64,000 nt of DNA, from contig CAJNDS010000349.1 in the NCBI GenBank assembly GCA_905221605.1, positions 27,501-91,500 of the forward strand, in the 5' to 3' direction. The first letter of the stretch is position 1. Each line of letters opens with the position of its first letter. Below are positions 41,605-52,067 of this stretch, piece by piece. The notes beneath the pieces are model-generated. The model made no database searches and had not been told where the DNA came from. It saw only the letters and a program-made list of their open reading frames with translations. Both the position numbers and the translations under genes were made by a program. This stretch comes from Symbiodinium natans. Taxonomy: Eukaryota; Sar; Dinophyceae; Suessiales; Symbiodiniaceae.

Positions 41605-42635
41605 GTTTTGTGGCTTGGTGGCAGGTTTTCCAGGCTTGCTGAGGAAAGTGAGCCAAGCTTCGTTAATCCCAGACTCAAGCTGACAGACATTGTCCCGATA
41701 GCAACGATTGAGATATTCACACAGGGGTCGCGCCGCAACAGGCGCAGCAAAACGCCAAGCGCACGCAGGAGCAGCGTGCGGCGCGGTGGCTTTCCTGAGC
41801 GCAAGGTGTCCACTTGGGGAATCGAGAAGTGAGCATGTCCCTTGTCAACTTGTGGTAAGGACGGAAGACCATCACCTTCAAAAACAGGCCTCCAAAAATC
41901 ATCGATGCACTGCGCTTCGCGGGTAGATGTTTGCAAAGCTCCATCTTTATCACGAATCTGGATTCGGGTGTATGACTGTTTCGGCGCGAAACGCCGTATA
42001 ATGGAGTAGAACCCGTAGGAGTTGTTGGCCTGAAGAGCCTCCTCCGCTTCAGACAGGTGCTTATCCCAATACACACGTCTCTCTGCGCGACATCTTTTGC
42101 GTAGCGCTTTCCTCGCCGACTCAAATCTGTGAACCAGAAGCCAGGCACGAAAAATGGTGCTCATCGTCTTGTGGATGGGCCTGTAACCAAGCATTGCTGC
42201 TCGCGCCTTCCAAACATCTTTCAACGCCAGCGTAGTGTCTGCCGACTTCCATACACCTGCCGACTCACGTTCCTGAGCGGGATACAGTTTCAAGGCAAGG
42301 TTGCGCAACACACCATCGATACGCGTCGGTGTGAGGAAATCACTTTGTTGGTTGAGCTCATCCGCCACCAGATCACAAAAATGCGCTTGTTTTTCTGGAG
42401 AGGAATACAGCACTTGCGCCATCTGCTTGTAATCCACACGGTTTTGGTCAGGCTGTGGAGATTTGGCTCCGGAGACAACCAATTTCTGAGTGAGGATAGC
42501 ATAGACTGGTACATGTCTGGCTCCCCTGCGCCACTGAAACAGGTGCAAGGTGCACTTGAGGCCGCGGCCTGGCCTTTTTGGCATCTCCACCAGAATCTCT
42601 GAGACGTGTGGCCAGGAAATCGATTTGTGTGGCAA
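41592..42635 (-). pseudogene. LINE linker between endonuclease and RT
   Basis: About 347 codons. Begins with the end of the endonuclease (RHVPVYAILTQKL), then a basic helical linker (RKALRKRCRAERRVYWDKHL) and RRFAPKQSYTRIQIRD, typical of the region before RT. The frame is lost near 41,620, where RT motif 1 (FLSKPGKPATKPQNLRPIAL) continues in the frame of 40,501-41,604. Confidence 0.65.
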
Positions 42636-43245
42636 CCTTATCTGACGGAAAGGTGGCTGCCGATGCCTTGGATTGCCAAGTGTTTAGCAGACACAAGTCA
42701 TGCTGCTCCACAACCTGCATGAATTCAGGCAGATCTGCAGGGGCCGAAGCACTGGGGAGGATACCACGACCTGTACGCATGGATCTGAAATCTGCTGGGG
42801 TGTTAAAGTCACCGGCCACCAGTAGTTGATGCCTTCTAGGAATGACATCCAAGCACCTGTGAATTTCGTTCCAAACTTGCTGTCTGCGAGTATATGTGTC
42901 AGCGGCATCTGAGTTGCGAACCTGTTGATACACTGCAACCACTGTAATGGGAACACGGCGTTTGGGCTGACCTGGTCTGGCGGGAAGCCGAACTTCTAAT
43001 AGTCGCCCCGGGATATGTTCAGTGTACCGAAGTTCTGCGCTACTCCCAAGAGATTTGTTAATCAATATTGCCACTAACCCATTGTTCGCCCGTGGTTGTT
43101 TAGAACCAGATCCGGAAAGAATCCAATGCCATCTGTCAGAGTGAATCTCGGCGCTGGCCCGCCATGTCTCCTGCAAAACCACGACGTGTACTTGGGCGAG
43201 GATAGAAGGCGAGTGAAGCCACTTAGAAATCAATCCCGAGTCCAC
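42448..43245 (-). pseudogene. LINE AP-endonuclease domain
   Basis: Shows VVVLQETW (Q-E-T), VVAVYQQV, LLVAGDFNTPADF (G-D-F-N) and ATQIDFLATRL (Asp), in the order expected for APE-type endonucleases that nick target DNA. The terminal S-D-H motif appears altered as ARHVPVYAIL in the next frame (41,592-42,635). Confidence 0.75.
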
Positions 43246-44350
43246 CGACGTTTAAAGAAAGGAAGCCAATCTCATTGCTACAGAGCGAAAACTCAGCAGG
43301 CGGTGTATCCTTGGGCGGCCAAGCCTGCAAAGAACGAACTTGTGCATTAGATCGACCACTACGAACCATCGAACGCCCAGACTGTGATACATATGGATCT
43401 CCAGGCCGACCCAGATCAGAAACGGTGTACTGTCTGCCCCGATATGTAGTGCTGCCATGTCTTTCAATCCTGTGTCTGGCCCTCCGAAGGGACCGCGTGA
43501 CCACAAGACCAACCTTTGGTAAGCATTGTCGGCTAGCTTTGCTCACAAGATAATCCGTGTTCAATGAGAGCTCGTGAGCTTCGGGTGCCATAGCCGAATG
43601 GGCACCCAGCCTCGCTTCTGTTCCCGTCGCATTGACTGTCTTAAAAAGCAGACACCACCACCAAAGTACATATAGTAGACGAGAACCTCCGGACTTGGGA
43701 CCGGAGCGGCTGTTGTTATGGGAGGACACATTGTAGTCGCGCCGCGGTATGGCGCATGCAGATGCGAAAAACCATTGCAGGAAAGGAATGCCACAGTTAA
43801 GGCTCTGACCGTCGGACTGCTTCCGGCTGCCCATTCCACGTCGAGGATCAAGAAAAAGGGGCGCGAAGCTCAGAACCCAATACAAATAGAGTCCAAATAG
43901 CACGCAACACAGCAGCCCACTGTACTCAGCAAGGCTTGGAGAGCTCAACAAGATTTGCGTTTGCTGAAATTTGTAAGCACCCTGCAACCATCTACTCACC
44001 TCATCAAACATGTTGTAAGTTCCTAAAGAACCCAAGAGCACCCATCGACTGCCAGTATAAGCGCCAGGACGTTTGCGCTTCCAGAGCCCAAGGCAGCGGC
44101 CATCGATTCTCTCGCCAGTCCCTCTGGGCATTGCACATAAAGGAGTCCAAATATTCATTATCTCAAGCCCCCACTCCTCCATGCGTAGACTGATCTCAAT
44201 ACGATGGTCCACGGCGCCCATGTGGCTCCAAAATGCCAACAAAAGAAGAGCGCTCGCAAGCCGCACATTCATATTTTCAAGAAAGTTCTCCATGCCATGC
44301 GCAAATCCGCAAACTGCTGAATGTTGAAAAGTCGCAAGAGCAGCACACAA
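43223..44350 (-). pseudogene. LINE 5' ORF with hydrophobic segments, running into the endonuclease
   Basis: About 375 codons open. Hydrophobic stretches include LASALLLLAFW, LLCCVLFGLYLYWVLSFAPL and LLYVLWWWCLLF. The frame ends with IGFLSLNVGGLG, the first motif of an AP-endonuclease, before the protein must shift into the 42,448-43,245 frame. The segment SRSGPKSGGS around 43,690 resembles SRPGPKSGVG in the repeats at 3.8 and 45.0 kb. The N-terminal function is unknown. Confidence 0.5.
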
Positions 44351-44601
44351 AACAATGCCGACCGCTGCAACGTGAGGGGCCAGGCGCCCGGCCCTCCGAA
44401 GAGGATGACCAGAAAATTGAACTTCGCAATGGTGGGACAGGTCACTCTCTGGCTGACAGCGGGAGCAGAGTCAACAAAGAAAAAAGAGCTGCCGAACGAG
44501 GCAATCTCCGGCGCTCTATGGCGCACTTCCCTCCCAAAAAATTGACAAGGGCGGTTGGAGCCGAGAAGCTTTATACAAGCATCTCTTTGAAACCCATGAA
44601 C

Positions 44602-44678
44602 GCTAAACCCTAAAAACCCAAACCCTAAAAACCCCGGGAAAAAAACTCAGCCCTAAAATCCCTAAACCCTAGAAACCG
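44602..44678. repeat. Interstitial telomere-like repeats
   Basis: Degenerate CCCTAAA units: TAAACCCTAAAAACCCAAAC..., a short gap, then GCCCTAAAATCCCTAAACCC. This is the plant-type telomere unit (TTTAGGG on the other strand), also used by dinoflagellates. It lies upstream of the LINE 5' end. Confidence 0.75.
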
Positions 44679-44697
44679 CTGCTTCTGCTATTACTGG

Positions 44698-44790
44698 CAT
44701 TTCATTCATTCCAATCGCAGCCGGTCACTCAGCTTGGCGTCAGGTAAATGGCAGTGCATTGCACCGGTGCTTCGTGAGCACTAGAACCAT
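44698..44790. repeat. About 100-bp repeat bordering the LINE, right copy
   Basis: TTTCATTCATTCCAATCGCA and following sequence to TGCACCGGTGC correspond imperfectly to 38,459-38,560. Confidence 0.5.
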
Positions 44791-44814
44791 AGTGTAATGG
44801 CCTGACGGCATGCT

Positions 44815-45120
44815 CTCTTAAAAGATCTCTTGACATATCTATTCCAGTCGTGAGTAGGATCCTGCTCCCCATATATGACCTGTATCCCGCTTGGCTTCGG
44901 CACATGGTAAGAGCTAAGATGTGCATGTGGGTTGCCTTCCCCAGCTCCAGCGGAGAGAGCTGGAACCCTCACACTGTGGGTGAACTGTCCTTGAATCAGC
45001 ATAATCAGGACAGCGAGACAGCTCCCCACCCCGGACTTGGGACCGGGCCGGCTGCTTGGGGTGAAGTGATCGCTCGCAATGGGGCGGTGTGACAAACCGC
45101 TCCCAGCAGGAGGGGGCAGT
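44815..45120 (-). repeat. Dispersed repeat related to 3,601-3,868
   Basis: Shares with the 3.6-3.9 kb copy GATCTCTTGACA, GTTGCCTTCCCCAGCTCCA, GAGCTGGAACCCTCACACTG and ACTTGGGACCGGGCCGGCT, in the same order and spacing. A minus-strand frame is open across it (SRPGPKSGVG, RVPALSAGAGEGN). Confidence 0.65.
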
Positions 45121-45460
45121 CGTCTGCACACCCTGGTCCTTTGCACATGGTTGAACAGCATATTAATGGCATTAAACCCTTGCTTATTCCCTGCGCTACG
45201 CCAAACCACCTCAAATTCAGAATATAGTATAGACAGTGAAGACAGTGAATCCCATGGCCCATGCCCGAGCACACGGCCAATATTGCGGAGGATGCAAGTG
45301 GTGCACTGAGGTCCACGGCAGAGACCTTTGGCGCGTCTGCGCCTGCGCTTTTTGACTGAGCAGCCAATCCGGATTTTGCGTAGTCTATTAGGCAGGCGGC
45401 AGTCCCTCCAAAACCTTCTGAACGGGGGGGCGCCTCGGCTCCCCAGCGGCAAGCAGTCTG
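45121..45460. other. Unassigned spacer
   Basis: 340 bp between the repeat and the Tpt1-like locus. The minus-strand open frame from 45,470 runs through it without any motif I recognise. Confidence 0.3.
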
Positions 45461-46434
45461 TCACCTGCATGGCAGCGGTACAGGTGTGCGAGTTCTGGAG
45501 GCATGCAGAGAGTTCAAACGGTGGGACACAGTGGCATGAGCACGCACAACCCTCATGTATTGCCCGTGGCGCTGTGCGTCGCGCGAGGAAGCGCGTGAAA
45601 TCGCCAGCGCAACCTGTTGCGGGTGGGGTGGACCGCCATCGGCGGTCAACACCTCTAGGCTCCGCGTGATTTGAACACTATGGAAGAAAGCCGGGTCAAT
45701 GGTGGCTTCCGTGAGGATGACATCATTCGCCGACCGGTAGAAGGTGATGCCAGAGACCGCTGCACTTTGCACGCTAATCCAGAGCACTAGATCGCAGTCG
45801 CTGCGCATGCCCGACACGACATCCGACCCTGGGAGCTGCTCAACCAGATGTACATGACGGCGGAAGGATTGTCCTTGCCTGCCTCCGGCCATCAGTCCGT
45901 AACGTACAATGCTTTGGTAGAAGTCGTAGTATGTCCCATGGGCAACGAATTCAGGAGTGTCGTCGACTGTGAGGCGAGTGAGGATCAGCTCGTTCTGGAT
46001 GTGCTCAATGGAGTGGCCTTGTCGGGCACGCACTAGGTATGCTCCGTCGCAGTAAGAGACCTCGAACCTATTCTTCTGGTTGTAGTGGATTACGTCGATG
46101 ATCTCAGCCTCAATGATCCATTGGTTCCAGATGCGTGGGGCCTGTAGCAGGTCTCCCATAGCAACGTAGCCGTCCGCCTGGATGTGCAGCCCAATCTGGG
46201 CGCCGCGTGTCGGAGGATCTGCGTGAGGGCTTTGGAGATCTCCCTGGCTCGCTCCCCCCATACACGATCTGGGGCGCCGTTTGCACGCATCCATTGCCTG
46301 GTCCCTGTCTCCTCTGTAGTCGATCTTGATGGCGGATGTGGCGGCTGTCGCACCTGATGGCCACCTATATGAGTTTGTGGTCCGTAGGCGCTTGAGAGGG
46401 ACGAGGGGCCGCCGCGCACTGGGCGGGCTCCCAC
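45461..46434 (-). pseudogene. Second Tpt1/KptA RNA 2'-phosphotransferase domain, frameshifted
   Basis: The frame ending at 45,461 contains LHIQADGYVAMGDLL, NRFEVSYCDGAYLVRARQGH, VAHGTYYDFYQSIVRYGLM, SFRRHVHLVEQ and ITFYRSANDVILT: the body of a Tpt1/KptA domain with the Arg-x-x-Gln-Gly-His, His-Gly-Thr and Arg-x-His-Val-His-Leu motifs. The N-terminal motif ISKALTQILRHAA (Arg-His) lies just upstream in another frame (46,090-46,434), so one indel near 46,200 breaks the domain. An unrecognised intron is the alternative. The C-terminal 70 residues are basic. This domain is closer to canonical Tpt1 than the one in the LTR unit. No RT is adjacent, so its carrier is unknown. Confidence 0.75.
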
Positions 46435-47782
46435 GGCGTGACCACCTGCACATCATCTGAGGAGCTCTCCGTCTCGTGGTCGATGGTGCTGGCTTCTTGT
46501 GGTTTGCTCACCGCTTTGAGTGGTAGCACTGCCATTGGGGTGTCCTCCACAGCACCGAGGGCCGTCTCCGCAGCTGTGCCAGATGATGGTGCGGCCTCCG
46601 TAGGATCAGCATGTAGGAGGTGACTCAAGCTTCCAGTACCTGCTTTGCTGGGGTCGTCCGTTCATGGGTCCGGAAGACATGGATGAATTCCGCCGGGTTG
46701 GAGTTCACCTTGATGAGCGCATCGTACGTGTCCGGGGTGCACGTGTCTGTCATCGCCGCAATCAGGGTCACAAGAAGCTGATATTGTTGGTACCACGATG
46801 GGCGTGGATGCTTCTTGGCATTGCACACCGTGAACGCCTCCATGAAGGAGCCGAAGTTGGATACGTCCCGGTAGACTGCGCGTAGTGGTGGACACAGGAG
46901 GGATCCTGTAAGCGCTAAGTTCCAAGTTCCCTACCCGCGGAAAGCTGGCTGTCGATGGATCACCATGGAAGTGGTGCTTGGTGAAGTCGCCTGACCTGTA
47001 AAAGGCATTGATGAGCGTGGGAAGTCCAGCGTGAGCGAGCTGCTCCAGCAAGTCGACAACCTTGCTCAGCCTTGCCATCTGATCCGCGCAAGGCTCCTCT
47101 GGAGGGGCCGCTTGGCTCCGCACGTTTGCCTCCTCACAAACTCATCGCTGACCTGTGTGCTGCGTGATCTCTTGCTGACCTGGGACGACGGTGATTTGCG
47201 CGGCTTGCGCGGTTGGCGTGCTGAGGAGGGCTCACGGGGAGCGTCCTCATGGGTGTCACTGCCTGATGTAGCGGGCCGGCGGCGTGAGTTGCGCCAGCTC
47301 TATCGGTCATCTGCAGCCGACATCATCATCCCATTCTTCTGGCCACTACCACCAATCCTCCTCATTCTGGCTCCGTTCCTCCAGGGGCCATCTCTGGTCT
47401 CCCTTGAGCCTCTGGATGCTCTCCCTGCCCGACTGGGGCCTCCTGAGGAGGAGGGCTGCCCATTCATCTCATCACGCTGCGACTGTTGGCCATCGTCAGT
47501 ATGTACGCGGTAGTGCTGAGTGTGGTGGCGCCTTGGGGCCTCCTCTTCTGCATGCTCATCTCGTTGCCTCTGTCGAGCCTGGACGTCTTTCCAGAATTGC
47601 ACATATGGGGCCCGCGTCCTCAGCTCCCCAGCAGTACGGCGACGCCGCCCATCAGCACGATAGCGAGATCGGGGCTGTTTCTCCCCTTCACGGTGGGGTG
47701 TCTCGGGCATCTTGCTTGCTGCGCGTGGAAAGTGCGATGAAAGGGGACATGTGGGTGCACTGTCACCCTGCTGCCGAAGCAC
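46365..47782 (-). pseudogene. Upstream frames of the second Tpt1 locus
   Basis: Several minus-strand frames read toward the Tpt1 domain: an Arg-rich segment from the ATG near 47,710 (MPETPHREGEKQPRSRYR), a helical segment (MARLSKVVDLLEQLAHAGLP, FYRSGDFTKHHFHGD) ending near 46,900, a segment with YQQYQLLVTLIAAMTD to 46,625, and an acidic segment (46,365-46,628). Neighbouring pieces are in different phases, so this is either a spliced gene or a decayed one. I recognise no domain. Confidence 0.3.
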
Positions 47783-48364
47783 TTGCAGCTGCGCACATCA
47801 GACTTGCGGAACATGCCAGGGTGTTGGAATTCGGCGCAAAAGCATGACAGCAGTCCTTCGGACGCAGATCTCCGTGGTAGAGTGGCGCCATCCCGATCGC
47901 ACCTGAGAGGTCCGCTGGTTCGGCAGGGTGTATGGTTTGAGGGATAGCGCAGTTGAGGGTTTATGGGCACAGGCAGCGGTGCCGGCAGTGGAGCATGCTC
48001 AAACGCGTTGAACTGGCAACACGAAGCTTCACTAGGGGCCAGGCTGCACTGTTTAGTCCATGGCACGCAGATCCACCAGGAGCTGATTACATGTCTGGAC
48101 ATGAGATTGCGACTGCTGTCTGTCCCAACATCTGTCATGTATCTCTTGGGCTCTTTGCAGGGACAGTCGCGCCAGATCACTGCAGAGCGTCGGCACACGA
48201 TTGCGTTTGGGCTTGGGCTTGCGATTGCCGACCAACACGGGCCAGGCTTCCTGCTGGGTGCACTGTATGTCAGGCTCTGAGCATGGATCGGTTGCGAGTC
48301 CGATCCTCGCAGGGCACTTGTTAAGGCCATGAACCTTAGCGTGGGGCCGTGCGGCACGGGTAGG
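47783..48364. other. Unassigned spacer
   Basis: Roughly 580 bp. Open frames exist on both strands but carry no motif, and composition does not favour any of them. Confidence 0.3.
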
Positions 48365-48479
48365 GGATCAAAAAAAATTTATTTGGGATCAAAAAGTAAT
48401 TTATTTCTAGGCGGATCAAAAAAAAACTTATTTGGGATCAAAAAATAATTTTTTGAAGGCTTCGAAGGCTTCTTGCAAG

Positions 48480-48790
48480 CGAAGCGGAGGCCGTAAACGC
48501 TCAGAAATGCAGCAGTTCGGGCCGTTCGCAAGCTCTAAATACCGAAAAAACACAGCATTTATGCAAGAACTACTGAAAATAGCAGCATTTCTGAGTTCCC
48601 AGAGAGGCTGCAGATATTGTATATAGCAGCAGTTCTGCGCTTTCAGAAGCTGGAGAATGCTGTGCACTGCAGCACTCTTTGAGTTTCCAGAAGCTGCGAA
48701 TATTGAAAATAGCAGCATTTCTGCGATTTCAGAGGCTGGAAATACTGTAAATAGCAGCATTTCTGCGTTTGCAGAGGCTGCAAATCAATG
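48480..48790. repeat. Degenerate tandem repeat
   Basis: Repeated phrase AATAGCAGCATTTCTGCG with flanks CAGAGGCTGCAAAT or CAGAAGCTGCGAAT, about five degenerate copies. Confidence 0.65.
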
Positions 48791-48799
48791 CTGGCCTCT

Positions 48800-49410
48800 T
48801 GGCATTAGAAGTTTCCAAAAAATGCGTATGCTCTGAAGCATGTATATTATGGCATAGTATTGTATATTCTTGTATAGTATTGTATGACATTGTATATTCT
48901 TGCATATTATTGTATATTGTTGTACATATTGTTGAGTATGATTGTATTGCCGTGTATTTTCTTGTATTTTTGTATAATATTTTATATTGTTGCACATTAT
49001 TGAATGTTATTGTATATTTTCATAATTATTGTGTAGCATTCTTTTTATATTGTTGAAGTTTCTTTGTATATTATTGCAGATTATGCTATATTATAGTATA
49101 TTATTGTATGTTATTGTATATTATTGCTATTATTGCATATTATTGTATACTATGTTACATTATTGCATGTCATTGAGTTTTTGTCTTTTTCTATATTACT
49201 GTATGTTTTTTGTATACTTTCGAAAATTATTGTATATATTGTTGTATATGATTGTACATTTTTGCATTTTTTGTATATTGTTGTCGATTCTTGAATACTA
49301 TTGTCAATTACTGAAAATTGTTGTAAGTTATTCTTGTTTTACGCGTATATTGCTGCATATTCTTGTATACTTGAAAATTGTTGTGTTTTTGTGTGTTGTT
49401 ATATTAGGCA
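48800..49410. repeat. TATTGTATA-rich low-complexity block
   Basis: About 600 bp dominated by TATTGTATATTATTG-like phrases with no strict unit. Hydrophobic frames through it are composition artefacts. Confidence 0.7.
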
Positions 49411-49418
49411 AAAAAGTG

Positions 49419-49710
49419 CTCGCATCATGGGATTGGAAGGATTCATGTGCTTTGAAGCAAGCTTGCCCGGACTAAGAAAACAGCGGGGGGGTTGGGGGGG
49501 GCGCAGCCCCCCCCATTTGCAAACACAACCCTCGCATCATTGGTTTGGAAAGGACATTCATATGCTTTGAAGCAAGCTTGCCCGGCTTTAAAAAACAGCG
49601 GGGGTTTGAGGGGGGGCAGACCCCCCTCCCCCATTTGCAAACACAATGCTCGCATCATGGGTTTGGAAGGGATTCATACGCGTTGAACATGCTTGCCCGG
49701 CGCCAAACAA
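49419..49710. repeat. Three 112-118 bp repeats with G/C hairpin
   Basis: Units begin CTCGCATCAT at 49,419, 49,531 and 49,649. The first two contain GCTTTGAAGCAAGCTTGCCC and a strong hairpin of G runs followed by C runs (GGGGGGCGCAGCCCCCC in unit 1). The third is truncated and lacks the hairpin. Confidence 0.85.
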
Positions 49711-50118
49711 ACAATAAATATGTATTGTGTATTATGAATTGTATATAAAATAGCATTAAATATATACATAGACGCTTTCTTATTACGATTTCTTATAGTT
49801 TTTATGATACGAAGGTATACTATAAGAGATTGTGTTCTATGATACTCTATTCCACTATATAATATTATTGTACTTTGTTTTAATATATACACACACATAT
49901 ATATATATATATTATAACATATGATGTTATGTTATGTTTACCTACAGAACTGAATATACCATAATGACCAAAAAATAATAATAAAAAAGGAAACTCTGAC
50001 CACGGGACCGTCAAACCACGGGACCAGAGGACCGGAGGACCAGAGGACCTCAGGAGCACAGCACCAAGCAACCAGAAGGCCAGAATACGCACGCTTTGAA
50101 GCAAGCTGGCACGACTTC
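49711..50118. other. AT-rich spacer
   Basis: AT-rich sequence with (TA)n runs near 49,895, then a GGACCAGAGGACC-like stretch near 50,010-50,060. No gene seen. Confidence 0.5.
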
Positions 50119-50515
50119 TTCCTTGCTTTCTTTCTTTTGTTATTTCGGGCCTTTTTCTTTCTTTCTTGATTCCTTCCTTCCTTTTCCTTTCCTTTCCTTT
50201 CCTTTCCTTTCCTTTCCTTTCCTTTCCTTTCCTTTCCTTTCCTTTCCTTTCCTTTCCTTTCCTTGCCTTGCCTTTCCTTTCCTTGCCTTGCCTTTCCTTT
50301 CCTTTCCTTTCCTTATTCCTTTCCTTTCCTTCCTTCCCTGCTTCCTTGCTTCCTTGCTTCCTTGCTTGCTTGCTTCCTTGCTTCCTTGCTTCCTTGCTTC
50401 CTTGCTTCCTTGCTTCCTTCCTTCCTTCCTTCCTTCCTTCCTGTCCTTCCGTCCTTCCGCCCTTCCTTCCCTCCCTCCCTCCTTTTCTCCCTCCCTCCAT
50501 CCCATTTTCTCTTTC
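50119..50515. repeat. Polypyrimidine tract (CCTTT/CTTG)n
   Basis: Nearly pure pyrimidine for about 390 bp: TTCCTTTCCTTT, then TTGCTTCC, then CCTTCCTTCC phrases. Strand asymmetry suggests triplex potential. The Lys/Glu/Gly frames on the minus strand are artefacts. Confidence 0.9.
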
Positions 50516-50805
50516 TCCGTCGGAAGAACACCATAAATTATTTCTTGATCCTAAATAAATTCTTTCTTGATCCTAAATAAATTTTTTCTTGATCCTAAAT
50601 AAATTGTTCAGACAACGCCCACTGCAAGACCTAACCCTAGTTGGGGAGAGAGCGGGTAGTGCGAGCCCTCTAGATCCCAAAGACCCTACGGGAGGGGGAC
50701 TAGGGGCAACAACGTCCTACCCTGCACACGCCGGCCTTTTTCACGGGTGCTGCTCTGGGCGAGTTTGGCAATCAGGCCGGGGGGCCCCTCAGGCGAGAGG
50801 CACCG

Positions 50806-51062
50806 GTCCTGATATGCGGCATACCCCCGCGGGCTACTCCTCTTTGGGAGGCAGTAGTGCGGCTGTGTGTTGGGCTACTCCACTTTGGGAGGCAAAAGGC
50901 TCTTGGCTATTGTGGAGAGTGCATAGAGTTTGGCGTTGAGTGAGCAGGGCAAGGGCGGGCGGGCGAAAAAATGCTCACACACTATGCACGGCCCCAACTC
51001 GGGTTAGGTCGGCCAGCTGAGCCAGGAGTCAGCTGGGCATGGGCATACATGGGTGGTCATGA
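50806..51062. repeat. Dispersed repeat, copy 3
   Basis: Matches 1-290: both begin CGGTCCTGAT and end TGGGTGGTCATGATTC. It has a deletion near 50,827 and scattered substitutions. Confidence 0.8.
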
Positions 51063-52067
51063 TTCTTTTTCTTTCCAACGCAGCGAGGGGTGAACTTCGC
51101 TATGCGGGCTACATCATGTACAAGAATGTACACGGCTCTTCTAGAGAGCAGGATGGGCAACTGCCACTGCACCCGACCCGAGGGTCCCATAAGCAGTGCA
51201 GCTACCGAGGCCAATCAACATCTATGTGTGACTCGAGTGGTGAGAAGTCAAAAAGAGAGAGTGCACTCTACCCAATCTGTACAAGCACAGGGGTGGAGAC
51301 CACGGACCTGGCGTAAGCGCGGGTAAGAAAGCCGCGGGGGTGCGAACCCCTAGGGTTTTTTGCATCAAAAACGGCTAGGGGTTCAGGCAAAATCCTGGAT
51401 TTTAAGCACTACGATACGTTTGAAAAAAAAGATTGCTCTGGGACCTGGTTTGGCAACCATTTTTTGGAACAAGTTCTGTGCGACATTCTGGAAACCATGA
51501 ATTTAAGCTTTCGAGAAAATGTCACTGCTGGCCGCTGTCAAAACTGGATTTGGAAGGTGTTGACCTCACTCGCAAATCGTTTCGATTTTAAGCTTCAGGT
51601 TCAAGGGCCTTTTGGTTGTACGGGAGGACCATCTGCGTTTTTTTTTTCGATGTAACACCCTGGGCTTTCGAGTTGCACTTCAAGGCACTGTTTGGGAATT
51701 ACTGAAACCCACTCCCGCTCGCCCATTGCAAGCACAATCGCGCCAACAGCTGTTTTCGCAGAAGCTCGCGCACCCCGGGAGCTGTTTTGCTCATCGAAAC
51801 ACACTTTAAACTCGAATTGGCAAGCCTGGCAAGCCAAGTGGTATGCGTATGCCAATGCGCTAGACACTGAATGAGCATGGATATGCCAAAGGAACCGTGG
51901 CCAGTATGCCCTTGGAGCTGGCACTGGCCGGTTTTCCATTGGCATCCAAGCTTCGTTCAGATACTCGCTCACCAGCGGCCCAGCACGCCTTCTGGGGGGC
52001 TAGGGGGAACGAGGCAGACACAGAAGTCTGCTTTGGTCTTTCCCCTTGGTTTCACGATGTGCAAAGA
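51063..52067. other. Unassigned stretch upstream of the dispersed repeat
   Basis: About 1 kb. The minus-strand frame 51,601-51,972 (AYAYHLACQACQFEFKVCF) could be an exon, but I see no matching splice sites or domain. A short inverted pair, ACCCCTAGGGTT and CTAGGGGTT, lies at 51,348-51,385. Confidence 0.3.

Larger units (their letters stand above)
38737..44350 (-). mobile_element. LINE-type retrotransposon, multiply frameshifted
   Basis: In minus-strand order: a 5' ORF with hydrophobic segments, AP-endonuclease, RT, and a C-terminal zinc-finger region. Domain order and motifs are those of APE-type LINEs. At least four frame changes separate adjacent domain parts (near 43,240, 42,500, 41,600 and 40,600), so this copy is probably inactive. 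Telomere-like repeats lie about 250 bp upstream of its 5' end, and a repeated 100-bp segment occurs on both sides. Confidence 0.85.
48365..50606. mobile_element. AT-rich element with inverted subterminal arrays
   Basis: The left end (48,365-48,453) is a short array of GGATCAAAAAAAATTTATTT-like units. The right end (50,532-50,606) is the inverted equivalent, CTTGATCCTAAATAAATT units. Between them are tandem 50-60 bp repeats, a TATTGTATA-rich block, a G/C-hairpin repeat and a polypyrimidine block. This resembles a non-autonomous, TIR-bearing repeat; no transposase is visible. The right flank starts GTTCAGACAACGCC, a string also present at 329-343. Confidence 0.5.

Noticed and set aside
47031-47847. 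Plus-strand frames in the second Tpt1 region
   Set aside because: They oppose the minus-strand frames that lead into a recognisable domain and show no motif of their own.
49880-50580. Lys/Glu/Gly-rich and Phe/Leu/Ser-rich frames of up to 200 codons
   Set aside because: Composition artefacts of the polypyrimidine tract; both strands and several phases stay open for the same reason.
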